Shown one piece after another: positions 39,785 through 52,295 of a DNA stretch of 64,000 bases. Origin of the DNA: Otis tarda (taxonomy: Eukaryota; Chordata; Aves; Otidiformes; Otididae); contig CM048552.1 of the NCBI GenBank assembly GCA_026413225.1, forward strand, positions 62,325,001 to 62,389,000, in the 5' to 3' direction. The position numbers were made by a program, and so were the translations under genes. The notes below the pieces were generated by a model that was not told where the DNA came from, made no database searches, and was given only the letters and a program-made list of their open reading frames with translations. Positions within the stretch are counted from its first letter, which is position 1, and every line of letters starts with the position of its first letter.

Positions 39785-42700
39785 CTGCAACAAAAGAGGA
39801 ACCAAGAGAGCAAAACCACATCAACTCAAGTACAAACTGCAAACCTTTCCTGTTCTCATGAACTGCTGAACACTCTGAGAGAGAACTTGAAGGTTCCCTG
39901 AATGGTAGGATGTAGCAATTTCCCCCCTCCCACTGTTGTTGACTGTCATGCCAGTAAATATTTACATACCCACCACTTGAGACATCAGTGCTGTTGAATA
40001 GGTTTTTAGACATCAAGTATGGGAAACTTGGGAAAGTGTGGGGAAAAAAGAGAGGAAGACAGTCTGACCATGGTACAGGTCATGGAAGATGAATATAAAG
40101 ACCCTTCAGGAATTCCCTAGCATAAAAACAGTGGCGTTCCCTGAAGTAACAAAAATAGAGCATTTCTGCAACATAAAACTTCATTAGCACTTCATCTCCA
40201 AACCGGTTGTACCTTAAAAGGATAGAACAAAGTCAACTTTAAATTATCACTACTAAAAGGAAGAATTAGGGGAAAATCCCTCTAATGTGACTACTAGAAC
40301 ACCTACATAGAGAGAAAAACTAATGAGCAGAAAAACCCAACTGTAGTACCGGGATCCGTAAGTCAGCGTCTGTCACACCAGTTAGTCCACACAGACAGCA
40401 CTGTTTGGCTGCATTATCTCAGGTTTATGAGCACTACAGCAAATTTTCAATGCGGTGCCCTTCTTGGAGGTATGATTAACCAGCGTCTCCAGAGATCCTC
40501 TCCTACCCTTGCGTTCTAATACCAGGTTTAACATCAATATAGCCACATCTACTATCTCTCCATTATGGCACAATCAAGCTGTCACACTCCCTTGAAGAAC
40601 ATGAACAGTCAGGCTTTGACTGCAGTTCAGGAATTGGTTTGCTGTAGTATATTAACTCCTCAGCTTTCTTCCGTATTTTCCTGCCTGCAAACCTCAATCC
40701 TGTCACAAGCATCTGATCCAATCCAACTAGAAATGTCAACCAGAAAGCAAACCTTGAAGCACTTCTATGAGAGAAGACCACCAACCTGTTACACACAACG
40801 TTACCAAAGGCCACTATCAAAAAACTCTTCAGGATTACAACATCAGCAGCAGCATCTTGCAATAAGCACTCCTGCCCACCTTGGAGGCACTCTTGTCACT
40901 CTCATTCCAGTCTCATTCGTTTCTTATGAAACTAGAAATCCCCATGTATGTACTGCAGCCTTCCCACCGATTCCAAACAACCTGTTTGAAATTTAAGCAA
41001 ATCAAACCTACCCAAACCCTAGGTTTTTTAATTACCTGGTAACCTTGAAAAAGAGAAATTCTGCAACATCTGATTCCCATAAAACACCAGATGAAGAGTA
41101 GTTTCTTCTCATACAGCCCCAAGGTAATAGCTTAGATTTAATGTGCAAGGCTTCTCCAATATCACTGTATTACATTTCCTGCTCTTATCAGAGAAGTTAA
41201 TAATATAGGTATCAAAAAAGTAAAGTCTCTAACACAATGGAGTTTAATTTTAAGAAGATTTGGCACTACTCTAACTGAATCACTGCTATTTTGGTTCTTC
41301 ATGCTTCACAACTGCATTAATTCCCCTCCAGCCTCAGATCCTTACAGAATAAGTAAAAGGTGTTAACCAGCTCATCAGCTCCACAGAATAGCACAGTAGT
41401 TCACAGAAAACCTTGCTTATTGTATTAACAATGCTATTGCTATTCTGGGTCAATAACAGCTCTGCCGGTTTGCTGCTGCTGCTGCCAGGTTCTCCAAGAA
41501 CAACTGCAACAAGATTCAAGACCAGTGACGCAAGGAATCAATCAGCAGGCAGAAGCCAATCCCAAGCAGCAACTGATCCTGTGGGACTTCAAGAAAAAAA
41601 AGAAAAATCAAATATCCATATGCATTAAAGTCTCTTCAGAAAGCTAAATCAATTACCACAAGTGTAGAAGGTAAGAAATAATATTCTGAATTCACTGTGC
41701 ATTAATTTACTTGGCTTTTTAATTAAAGAATGTAGTTTTCTGCACGTAGAAGACTGATGCCCTCCTGTTAAAGTCAACAGCAAAACTCTTATCAGCAAAC
41801 ACAGAGTCAAGTACAGAGCTCACTTATTTTTTTAAAGAAGTGCTGGAGCCTTTTCCCAGTCACACTGGGAGGCAGGCGGGATGAATAGTTCTTAAACACA
41901 CACATTATGAAATAAAATAGCCTCTCACATCAGCATCCAATTTGGAAGAGAACACATAATCAAGCTCCCAACAACAACAACCATCCTTTTCTGTTGTTGA
42001 TGTTGGGGTTTTCTTTTTGTTTTGTTTTTTAAGCCTCGGCACCTGTTTCTTGCTGAAGGGTTTTAACGTGGCACTCCCAACCATTAAGGGTGGCACACAG
42101 CATTGACTCTGAAACCCACCTGGAGCACTCCTCACCACAGACCTACACGCTCGCATATACCACTCCAGCGTTAAGGATCTCAGCTCTGTGAAGTCGCAAA
42201 AATCCACACGATGCCTTGCGGGGTGGGAGAAAGGAGTCAAGGATGCAGACAGCAATGAAAACAGGCTACTTACCAGTCCTGCGTGTCTCTTTACAGGTCC
42301 TTTACATGAGAAATGCCCCCGTAATTAAGTAGTTAATAGCACAGATATTTTTCACCAACCTCACAGATCTTGTTGTGGAGCCACGCTGCTCAGGCTGATT
42401 ATGACAATGCTATCAAAGAACTACAGAGACAGATACGATGTCCTTGCTAACCACATGCTGGAGGAAACCAAAGCCAAGCAGAAGTGGAAGAGAGCCTTTT
42501 TCTGTCAGACTGCCGTGAGTCAGCAGCACCGTCTCCATTTGCCTCCACAAGGCCTCACTCAAGACTGCATCTACCAAGGTTCACAGCTCCTCGACGCGGT
42601 GCAGTCCAAGCTTCTCTCTTCCAGAGAGAGTAAAACCCACAGATCACCACCTTGCTCAATGCAAACTTCAACAACAACAAAAAAATGTTCAGCACAAACT

Positions 42701-44474
42701 TACATTTGAGACGGTCATTTCATCCTTCCTTTTCCAGCACCGCCGTAACTGCAGCCATGGAGTTCCCTGGCAAATGGTGGACCTGCAAGACAGAAGCAGT
42801 TCAATCCCAAATGGCCAGAGTTTCGGCTTGTGCAGACATTCACAGCTGTAAACATTAAAAAAGGGAAGCACATTCTAACATTCAAAGTGTGAGAAGCTGA
42901 CATGTTCTTCCACTGAAAAAGAAAAAAACTTGGCTCCCAGACAATCCAGGTTTTCCAGGAAGCCTTCATGCCTTAAAGCCCTGTCTGCTAGGACTCTAGG
43001 AGTATTTTTTGTAAATGCTCTTGCAAAACAATGCATTTCAAATTTGAAGTGAATACAAGTGGGGCAGTGAACCTCAGCAATGCTTGACATACACAAGTAT
43101 AGTTCAGACACGAAATATAGAGCTTATTAAAAAGCAGGATTACAGACCTCCTCAGTAGACCTACATCATGTTAAGGATTTTGACCTGTCTTCAAAGCATA
43201 TCAAATGGAAAATATAGTCTCATGTATTTCAGGGGCTAATGACTAACTAGCTAGACTAACCACAAACTCCTGATAATGACCAAATTCAACTCCTCTCACA
43301 CTATTCCACCTCATACATTTTAGGTCTACAATAATCTAATTAAGGCTGAGCCATGCCAACTTTACGATAGATGAAGGGAATCTAGAAAGGTGTTAAGTTT
43401 TAATTTTATAGTAGTTCTTCTCTATAGAAATTTGTAGCATAGTCTTCAGATCAAGGAAATTCTGTTATATAGACAGCTTAGCCACAAAATACTGCAAATG
43501 AAACACCACAGGACAGCTTAAAAAAAACCATGAGATTAGTCGGAGCGTAGTTTATGTATAAGCTTTAACAAAGCCCATGTACCAAACTGTGTAAGTATAT
43601 AAGATATTAATTTATCTTAAAGGCAAAAACCTTACCATTGCCAAAATGAATTCTTAACATCTTTAAGGTAGACCAATCAAAAAGATCAAAGGCACATGTC
43701 ATAGAGACATTTTTTATATTTAAACCAATCTTAATAGCCAAAGTACTGGGAATACTAATGTATCAGAACAGAGGGATTTACAGCAGCCATCTATGACTTC
43801 ATTATTACCATCCCTGCTCAAGGACTGCCCAAGCAGATTCATCAGGTGACTCTGTACTCCTGCGTGATAAACAATGACAAACCACTCAACAGACTGAGGC
43901 ATCGGAGTCCACTTATGAGAATCCTGCTCTGCATTCAAAATGGACAGAAGCACCGAAAGGACACCATGGGCTCATGGAAGATTCTTCAACCACCTTGGAT
44001 AAAATCACTCCAATGAACTGGATTTCAAAAGGCAAACACAGCAAATGTGAAACCACATTGAGGAAGCCACTTTCATGACACTTTGTACTGAGAAACAGAA
44101 AGAAACACTTTTATACTTAAATTGTTTCCCCAGGTCAGAACTTGGTTATATTAACCTAAATGCTTCTCAGAAAACAGGCGCTCAGCCTAAAATTCTAGGA
44201 AAGCACAGTTGTACTTCACTAACAAATTTAATCTTAGCTGACTAAAAGTTATGGTACTTCAAACCCAGTCAATATCACAGGGGCTAAAAAACTCATTATG
44301 CTAACTACACATAGTGTCACTGTACTAAGTCCCCTCTAAAGCAACAAGCTGTGAGATATCCTAGTTATTTCAAAGAACTCCACTTAGAAATAGCACAGAT
44401 TTTGTGGTCAAAAGGAATGACAGTTTCTTCCTCTTGCTGTGAGAGCTCGGAATGAGTTTCTAAAATAAAGTTAC
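39785..44474. other. Upstream intron-like DNA
   Basis: No exon is supported. A 143-codon plus frame (40565-40996) and a minus frame (40382-40573) have no consistent splice sites or recognised domains. A minus-strand donor GTAAGT at about 42266 could end a noncoding exon, but no good acceptor was found. Confidence 0.5.
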
Positions 44475-44507
44475 CTTTGCTAATAGCGACATTAAGATCT
44501 TGCAGTC
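44475..44507 (-). CDS. Weak candidate 33-nt exon continuing the same frame
   Basis: The minus strand has an acceptor (TTTCTCTGGAATTTCACTAG) and donor CAAAG/GTAACT 33 bases apart. In the phase left by the 213-nt candidate it reads DCKILMSLLAK and ends on a codon boundary. A longer version using a second acceptor at 44570 (95 nt) is open in a different phase and would not fit the chain. If it were spliced to the P450 exon at 39784, the frame would end after four more codons (MSFI, stop). Confidence 0.15.
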
Positions 44508-45201
44508 CTAGTGAAATTCCAGAGAAAGCGGAAATTAATGTAACATTTGCTGCCCATAGCCAAGCATTTCTAAGCAAATTGACTTTATTAAATAACCGGT
44601 AACTTGTTTATATTTCTATAGCTTGCTTTAGAAACACTGATTGATTCAAGCAATCCTATAATTTCATTGTCCTATAAACTTGACTGGAGATAAGTAAGGA
44701 TTTATGTTCATGGATCAATAGCTCCACATTGACAGCAAAAGCCAAAGAACCCTGCCTAGACTAGTCTTGTAGCTGCAGAGAGCTGTATAAATGTTTGCCT
44801 TTGTAACAACATCATGGTAAGAACCAGTAAGTTACAATCTCTTCTGTGAAGTTCAGTTTACTGACAAAATACCTAACCTTCTTTGTTTGATTGAAAAGCT
44901 ACTCTAGATAGCAAACTCAAGGCTTGAATTCTCCAAACTGTGTTTCAATGCGGGACCGCAGGTCAAAAGAACTGTGAAAAACTTAACAGAAGCACCTTGT
45001 TCTATAACCTAATTAACTAAACTGTGCTTATCCACTTCTCTTTCATCCATCAGCTTGTGGAATTGACATCAAAACATATAAAGCTCAGTCCTTTTCTGCA
45101 CTTTGCAAATAGGAAGACGTAGAATGCTGTTTTTTCCCAATTAACAGAAATATTTTGAGAGCTTAATGTGCTATCTCTAGCTACTACGTTCCGTACCTTA
45201 C

Positions 45202-45414
45202 CTCTCCGGTTTGCACTTCAATAATTTTACTGTGGAATCCTTTCAATACAATACAAAGAGATTTCTTCAGAGAAAGATTATAGGCAGCCTTCTCAAAAGC
45301 GGGGCAGCCATCTCGGAGGCAATTCACCACAGCAATTGGCATTGCACAGAGCAGTGCAATGGCTCCTGGGTTGCCAGCTGGAGGAACCCTGGCCATTGCA
45401 TCCTTCAGGTTGTC
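45202..45414 (-). CDS. Candidate 213-nt internal exon of unknown protein
   Basis: Flanked on the minus strand by a pyrimidine-rich acceptor (CTCTCCTCCCGTTAG, AG at 45416-45415) and by donor GGAGAG/GTAAGG (GT at 45201-45200). The 213 bases are exactly 71 codons without a stop. The product begins DNLKDAMARVPPAGNPG, has a mildly hydrophobic middle (AIALLCAMPIAVVNC) and ends in a charged part, LKGFHSKIIEVQTGE. The exon is symmetric (phase 0 at both ends). It looks more protein-like than the other short frames nearby, but I cannot assign it to a family. Frames of 60-80 codons arise often by chance in this window, so the splice sites carry most of the weight. It lies between the CpG promoter and the P450 exon on the same strand. 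Confidence 0.35.
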
Positions 45415-47612
45415 CTAACGGGAGGAGAGTCGAAGAACAAATAGAAAGGACAAAGGGGAGAACAGCAGCCAAGAAGAGGCAGATCTGACTGTCCTGTCGC
45501 AGGAGGACGGCCGCAGCCATCCACCCTGCATTCTGCTTGTGAAGAGGACAAGCCAAGAGTTGGACGAACGTGCTGCTCAGTACCTCTTTTATCAATACCC
45601 TGTCAAAACTTAAAATGAGAAAAGGGGGAAGGCATGGAAAGTCACAAAAACCTTGAACTTCAGATGAGGTAAAGAAGCATTCTTCACCCGGGGCCCACCA
45701 CTGTTTTTTTTCAAACAGCACACACTTCCAGAAGAAGCCCCACAGATGTGAACGGAGAATGTTCCCATAGGTTATGGCCCTCAGGGTGACCAAGAATGGC
45801 AGAATCAGGTCCCATCTGGGAACTGTGAGCAGTAGCAGCTCTGCCTTTATACTTTATCTCTAACTGTCTAAAACCAGAGAGACTGGATGGAATTATCCCT
45901 CTGAGATGAATAAGAAAGCAAAAAGAAAGAGCAAAAGAATGTGCAATGGATTAGACAACACAAACACGCCAAAACCAGGACAGACGTTACAACTCAGGCA
46001 CTACCACCATCTAGTCTCAGCACCGAAGAGATGGTCAACTGACACAAAGGAAAACGCTCTAAATCAGGCAAATCAGACTAATGCTATTGCCGCAGTAATG
46101 ATTTTCAGACTTCAAGAAGCCCAGAAGCTATTAGTCTACATCCACACGTAGAAAGGCAATATGACTGCAGAGACTAAATCTGGCGGTTCAAAGTAATCAC
46201 TGACGACCAATTCCAGTTCTCCTGCAATTCTTTAGTGGCATCCACAGAGCCCCTTTCTTAGGCTGCGAAAACATCCCTGCACAGGACAAGTTCTCCTGGA
46301 GAACACCATGCACTGGGTTTAGTAATGTTGCTCAGACTCCTGTAGAGAGGCAGGAGAAAGGTTGGTGCCCTGTTGCCTCTCTTGCCTTCGTAAATATTCC
46401 CCATGGTAAATATTTCAAAATGCCAGTAACTACAGTGCGAACAATCATGACGGGTATTTGCAGACGGCAGTAAGAATACAACACGTACGCTGCGCTGGAG
46501 CACACAGCTGCGGCAGGAAGACACGTAACACCTTCACACTCTGAGGCAAATGCAGGGGCAATATAAAATGCATTGAAAAGCCTTATCTTCACTCATGCCC
46601 CTATCCAGGGGATATTCCCTGCCTAAATTTATGCATCACATGATGAATAATTTGTGGTAGATTGTGCCAAATATTCCCAAAGGCCTTCTTACCCATATGA
46701 AAGGGAGCACAGATAACTAACATGCAAATTGCAGCCCCTTACATGCTGCAGAAAAGCACATGCAACACACGGATGGCTCTACTGTAGTTCAGCCTTTTGT
46801 GCTCTCCCATTCATCACTTTTTTTTTTTTTGCTGCAGTCCTTTCTTCTGACCCCTTGTACACTAATTCACCAAATCAGAAATCCCTTCAGCTCTCTCATT
46901 CCCAGCAAATAGGCTGTAACACAGACATGCATAACCGATGAGGGGGCAGAAAAAAAAGAAAAAGTGAAAAAACAAACTTACGCAATCACAAAACTAGCAT
47001 TTCCAAATCTCAAGTTCTTACTGCAAGTCTTGGCTTAGTTCAGTTTTTTGCTAAAGCACTAGTTCTTCATTTGTGGAATTGTGACAAATACAGGTTTTAC
47101 TGGGGGCAGAGACAGTCAAGCCCTCAAAGCAAGGAAAAAAATGTTTCAAACTGTGAAACGCAAAGGATCAGGGCTAAAATACTGATTAAACTGTATTTTA
47201 ATTGCTCAATTAAAAAAATATATAATTTCCTACAGTCTCGTGAATCTCAGAGTAAATTTGTGATTTCTGAATGCTTGAGGTTAGCGATACTTGCAAAGGG
47301 GTGCGAACCCAATAAGCTGACCTGCTAGCCATGGGAATAAAGGTTAAGCAGAAGACTACGTAACGTGACACATGAGTTGAAACAGCAAGAACTTAGTCTC
47401 AAGGAGAGTTCAGCCCTACTGATGTTCATGTTAACTCGCTGTCTCAGACTGAACTGTGGACAGGCTCTGAGCCCAAGATTCACAGTGACTCAGCCTCTGA
47501 CCTCCTTCCTACTTTCTGCTGCCACTACCAAGTGTACCAAGTGGCAAATAAGCACAGCCTCAGACTGTGGCTGGGCTAGTGCAAAAAGGAAATAGGCATC
47601 CTCAGTTTCACC

Positions 47613-47634
47613 AAAAAAAAAAAAAAAAAAAAAA
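47613..47634 (+). repeat. A22 homopolymer
   Basis: Unbroken A run preceded by ordinary unique sequence. No target duplication or gene copy is recognised. Confidence 0.9.
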
Positions 47635-49404
47635 TCCATGGAACAAAACTTTCAGCCATCATACTTTATCTTTTCACTGGCTGCTGATCAGAGCTAAGGT
47701 TCATGGAAAACCATGGCCCCGTGACAATCTGAGAGGACCACTTCATACTCTCCACAGAGCCTAACAAAGTCTTCAAGCTCCAAGTGTCTCAGGGAGCAGA
47801 GGGGTGGTTAAAAAGTTCTTAGAAGTTTATTTCTACTTTGAACATGCTGCTGCTTTCTTTACCTTCAGCCAATTAAGTCCAATAAGCTCAAGTGAGCAAT
47901 GCAATGATAAATCAGGTTTAGTATGAGCATGGCCAGCAGCCCTGGCAAGTGTCCACTTTTAGTTTCAGCTCATCTTCCTCACCATCCACTTTAAAGTACG
48001 CATTTTAACTCAGAACACCGCTACGTGCAGACACTTCTCCCTCACCAGCTCTCACTGTTACACTCACACAGCCACCGAACTGGCACGGTGGGATCTCCAA
48101 TCCAGCACAGAGTCCTATAGCCATCAACAACAATTTAAAACTAGGTGCATTGGAAGGGATGCAGCGCAGAGAGCCAGAGCTGTCAGACCGGTATCCCATT
48201 ATACGGGGCACTGCCTCCTTAAGAGCTCAGCTCAGGCAAACTGGAGAAGCCAGCAATGACCCAGGTGCGTGGCAAAGGAGCTGGGACTACTTCAGACAGC
48301 CCAGGGACGGTGGGATGTTATGATGAATTGTAATTCATTTACCTTGTATGCGTAAGCAAAGTGACACATGAATGCAAGATGCCAGATGGAGTAAGCTGAC
48401 TGGAAATGGAGAAGAGCCTGGGGTTTCAGATGGGACCTATATTTATGCAAGAATAGAAAACGAGGGCAGAAACAGCACAGACACCGCACAGGACAAAAGC
48501 CTCATCATACATTCCATAAAATACAATTTCTTCCAGTCACCTTTACCTTATTTTCCCTTGGCCAAGTCTGTAAAACAGTCTGGCATCAAAAGGGGGAAGC
48601 GGGTGCTGAGAGGGGCACACAGGTATTTCAACGGTGTGGCAAGGAACGGCATTTTTGTAAGTCAGGTGCAGGTAGATGCAGTCTGTCCCTCTGTGATGCT
48701 CTCAGCTCTCTGGATGGAGAGCACCAACTCCAAGGGTAAAATATTATTTTTCTCTTAGTATATATAACTCCAATTAACCTTATTGGAGCATTGTGGGTAC
48801 ACTGAGAAGATTGCACTCCTTAATGTGCAGTTACAGCTGTATTGTAAATGCAACATTACACGCTTTCTATTATGGTTCAAGACCGCTACGCTCTTCAAGA
48901 CTGTTATAAACCTCAGAAAACAGGGGTTTATAATGGAAACACTGAAACACTCAGCTCTAAAAGCCCCGGCAGAGAGGAAATATAGCTATAAATTCAGCTT
49001 CTGTTTTCCAGCATATACATTGACAAGGTATGAATAATATGTATTTCTACACTTACAATAGACAGATGTACACATCGCTCAGGGTAACCTTTGCTGTAAA
49101 AGTGGAGGATGGAAAGAGCTCAAAGTGGGAAGAGCAACCTTTTGTCTTGTCTTTTACAGAGTTACTGCAGTTGCAATAATGACATAAAAACAGCAATTGA
49201 AATTTAGTAGCCTGTGCACCAGGGCTGAATTCTGAATGCACTTTTTTTGACAGGCTGGGTTATGTTTCTACAGTGAGCAAGAAAAAGCCACAACCCCGTC
49301 AAACCCTTCCAGCCTCCTTTTCTTTATTTAGAAAAAACCCAGAAAATTCGCTATATGCATACTGTTCAAATGACATTGCAAATCAATTTGCTATCGATTG
49401 CAAA

Positions 49405-49455
49405 AATTTATATTCTCTATATAGTCTCCATATAGTCTCTTCTATATATAATCTA
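49405..49455. repeat. Short degenerate tandem of TATAGTCTC units
   Basis: TATATAGTCTCCATATAGTC is followed by TCTTCTATATATAATC, about three units of 11 bp. Confidence 0.6.
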
Positions 49456-50584
49456 GTTCCTAGCTTCTTAACACTACCAAGGAGCAAAACATGGACTAGC
49501 AATTACTGGACTTGCTAACATAAAAAAGACCCCAATCTGTCTGGCAAGAGAAAGACAGGCAAGCAACTGTATCATTCGGGCAGTGGCATTTAGAAATTTC
49601 TTCAGATATTAATAGCAACAGCAGAGGTACCTCAATACAATCCCATTACCCACATCACGCTGTTTGACTTCTGATATGTATGAGGAAAGGAAAACAAAAG
49701 CAGCACAATTGCTTTTTTGGGAGGCACGCTGATGTTGGGTAAAAGGAAAATCCACGCCTATTTTAGACATTGCAGCCCAACTGGCAGATGGGGAAAGGTG
49801 GCGTAGCGAAGTCCATGCACTTTGGTGGCACAGCCCTCACCTCCAGGAGGGAGAGGGGAAAGGCACCCATCGCTGCTGCTGCTGCCCGCACGGGGCTCCA
49901 TGCAACAGGAGGCCCCACCACAACCATCCTCCTCCTCAGGCACTGAAGACTGTGGGAGCAATTTTGGTGGCATCCCTGGCCATGCCGGTGCTCTGGAGAC
50001 GGAGCTGCCAGTCCTGCAGTGGCTCTTGTTGCCTGGGTTAAGCTGGCGTATGCGTTGCCAGCGCACAGGGAAATACCCAGAACCCAGGGAGGCTGCATGC
50101 AGATATGGTCCATGTTTTTTATATTAGCGCTGCTCACATTTAGGGAACTTTCTTGAATGTGTCGGGAATGTTTTCAGAGTCAGTGCCACTGCTGCCATAA
50201 ATTATTTTCTATTACCTACATATTAGCAGTCTCTCTAATACTGTGAACAGCTATGCCAGAAGTCTATAAGGTGTATGAAAAACTTCACAGGAAATGCAGC
50301 CCATGAGCCCTCCCCAGGGCACCTCCTACAGCAGCTGAGGTTTTTTTAAGGTAATGGATTAGTTCACAGAAAGTTTCGCAATTCTTACCAACATCTTTAA
50401 CATTAGCTATAACATCCTCATGTTAGATGTATATCCCCTCCTTGTAGGTAACCATTCAAGGGCACTGTGTTTACCATTTCTGCATGTTTGGTTCGTGAAG
50501 GACACCTGCTCATTAGCTTTGTGCTTTCTGTCTTTTCATACTGGTGCCCGCAGTGCACAAATCCAACACGCCCAAGAGCCTTAC

Positions 50585-50613
50585 CTCCACGTTGACCCAG
50601 AGGCAGCAAGTCT
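50585..50613 (-). CDS. Candidate 29-nt exon, in phase with its neighbours
   Basis: The minus strand has an excellent acceptor (TTTCCCTCCTGCTCAG, AG at 50615-50614) and donor GGAG/GTAAGG only 29 bases apart. Joined to the CpG exon, which ends after the first base of a codon, it completes that codon and reads TCCLWVNVE, ending on a codon boundary. That is the phase needed by the 213-nt candidate at 45202-45414. Very small exons are easily mimicked by chance, so the phase agreement is suggestive and not proof. No family is recognised. Confidence 0.3.
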
Positions 50614-51699
50614 CTGAGCAGGAGGGAAATTGTCTCATTGTCCAGACCTGTTCAGCATTTGGCAGCCTCTGCGGAGATTAATGGCAAAGCTACTTTATTA
50701 CCATTAAAAGGGCAATGCAGTTCCCAGCAGAACTGAGAACTACCTTTCGCATCTTCTCCTGGGTGAGACCTTTACTAGGACTGACTATTGTCTTCGCTTC
50801 CTTTTTTTTTTTTGCATTTCAATAGGGTCTTGCATCAGCAGCCTTAGCTAAAAACTTCCACTCTGCTCCCACAGTCTTCAGTGCGCCCACTGCTCTCCGT
50901 CCCATCCCAGAAGCAGTAGCTGAGAACTAGTACCACCGGCTGTAGCAGTGCATCCAGCAAATCTGCAGTCTTCAGCATCATTAGTAAACTACTGGTAGGA
51001 AAGGACCAGCAGGCCACAGCTGCATCGTGGAACCCAGTCCCTATGTGTTGGCTATTACCATGTCCTGTATGTTCAGCCCTGGAAGGCCTGCAGAGCGTTC
51101 TCGTACAAAGCATTTCCCAAAACTCCCTGGCAAATTTACACCCAGGTGAAAGGACCAGCAGCAAGGCTGGTGTAGTTTCCCAGGCAGCTACTTGTCAGAG
51201 GATCACAGCCAAAATACTCAGGAGTATTTTACCTGACCCATGAAGAACACAAAGCTGTTTCTCCTCCCAGCGTCATCCTGACCGCTGCTCTGTTTTATTA
51301 AGCAGCAGCGTGAAACCTGAAGCATTTCCAAGGATTTTCACAGTAGTGATCCCCACAGCCTGAGACTTCCACTTGCCTCCAGTTCCGCAAACGGCAGAAA
51401 CACTGGAACAAGGAAACGTACACAGGCAAAGGCTGTTGCCGCCACTTATGCAAAACTGGTATTTGACTATTGCTCTCTACTAAGACCTAGGAAGTCAACT
51501 TAAAAGGAAAAAAAAAAAGAAGAATTTAAAAAGCAAGCTTAAATTCAGCAAGAAGCTGGATGTTCTAAGACCCTTACTGACTTGAGAAAGATTCCCAGTC
51601 CCTATAGGGAGTGTGATTCCCACCTCCATCTTCTTCTAAGGTTGAACGGTCATTTATTCCCGCTAACCTTTACACACAGGAGCCAACAGCCACACTTCT
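50614..51699. other. Non-coding DNA between the 29-nt candidate exon and the CpG island
   Basis: No gene recognised. A T12 run lies at 50802-50813, and a 106-codon minus frame (50844-51164) has no support. Confidence 0.5.
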
Positions 51700-51938
51700 A
51701 ACCACAGCTGCACAGGAGAGTGACATCCCCTGCACCCGGTCCCCTGCGCTAACGCAGCAACCGTCTCCCCACGCCAACCCCAATCCAGATGACTTGCCCA
51801 GCCATGTGCCAGGGGAACGACATGGGCAAACCCTCCCAGCCAAAAGCACAGGGCAAGGAGGGCTGGTGGGGGTCGTGTAACAGGACTCACAACCCCCTTC
51901 CTCCGCCAACTCCACAGCAAATACTAGGAGATCCTTAC

Positions 51939-52164
51939 CTTTAAATGTCTCCCGTGCCTCCTCCACCGGTTCCTGGTCGGACTGCCAGCAGGCAGCTGCC
52001 CTGCAACACCCGGAGGGGAGCGGAGTCATCGCTGCCACCCACGAAACAAGACAGGTGCCTGGAAAGCTGCCCTGGGCCCAGCAGCGCGGCAGGAGACGCA
52101 GGACTACAACTCCCAGAATGTCCCGCGCCTCCCGCCTTTCTTCCTGCCAGCCGCCCCCCGCCAT
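51939..52164 (-). CDS. Candidate first exon in the CpG island, open reading frame to a splice donor
   Basis: From an ATG at 52164 the minus strand is open for 75 codons plus one base, ending ...EEARETFK before a consensus donor AAAG/GTAAGG (GT at 51938-51937). A second in-frame ATG (MTPLPSG) lies about 30 codons before the donor. High GC content makes chance open frames common here, and other frames are open too. The first ATG sits inside the second ZNF143-like site and may lie upstream of the real transcription start. I do not recognise the peptide. It may be an untranslated first exon of the P450 gene. The donor is the strongest part of the evidence. Confidence 0.35.
52103..52120 (+). promoter_or_regulatory. 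ZNF143/THAP11 (Staf/Ronin) binding site
   Basis: The plus strand reads ACTACAACTCCCAGAATG, a near-perfect match to the known ACTACAAxTCCCAGAATGC promoter element bound by ZNF143 and THAP11. It lies in the middle of the CpG island and faces the second site. Confidence 0.75.
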
Positions 52165-52183
52165 GCACCCTGGGGGTTGTAGT
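52162..52183 (-). promoter_or_regulatory. Second ZNF143/THAP11-type site, opposite orientation
   Basis: The minus strand reads ACTACAACCCCCAGGGTGC, followed by ATG. The ACTACAA core and CCCAG half are kept, and the 3' part is less exact than in the first site. The two ACTACAA cores are about 70 bp apart and point towards each other. Confidence 0.6.
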
Positions 52184-52295
52184 TCCTCTGGGGCAGCGCC
52201 GTTCTCCCTGCCGCTCCCGCGGACATGCCCTTGCTGGGAAGGGAGGCTTCGCACGGCTGCAGAGCAAACAAACACTCTGAAACCTTTTGTTCAGG

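Larger units (their letters stand above)
45415..50584. other. Intron-like DNA between candidate exons
   Basis: No gene recognised. A GC-richer patch at 49.79-50.1 kb is open in several frames on both strands, without splice support. Contains the A22 run and the TATAGTCTC tandem. Confidence 0.5.
51700..52262. promoter_or_regulatory. CpG island promoter, probably firing on the minus strand and perhaps in both directions
   Basis: GC- and CpG-rich block in AT-rich surroundings, with about 21 CpGs in 51961-52260 and a further cluster at 51735-51780. It has two ZNF143/THAP11-type sites, no TATA box, and a minus-strand splice donor at its left edge (51938). Such sites are usual in CpG promoters of housekeeping and bidirectional genes. 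The leftward direction is supported by the donor. I see no clear donor on the plus side within the next few hundred bases, so rightward transcription is only a possibility. In human, TBXAS1 and HIPK2 are head-to-head neighbours, which makes this a candidate for the shared promoter region. The HIPK2 link is inference. Confidence 0.6.

Noticed and set aside
40565-40996. 143-codon plus-strand frame
   Set aside because: One or two frames this long are expected by chance in 64 kb. No known motif, and overlapped by a 99-codon frame on the other strand.
22511-47634. Long A runs at 22511 and 47613 as tails of processed pseudogenes
   Set aside because: No reading frame, recognised gene copy or flanking duplication on their 5' sides.
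51670-52275. 201-codon minus frame reading straight through the CpG island
   Set aside because: The consensus donor at 51938 makes the part beyond it intronic. Length is explained by low stop frequency in GC-rich sequence.
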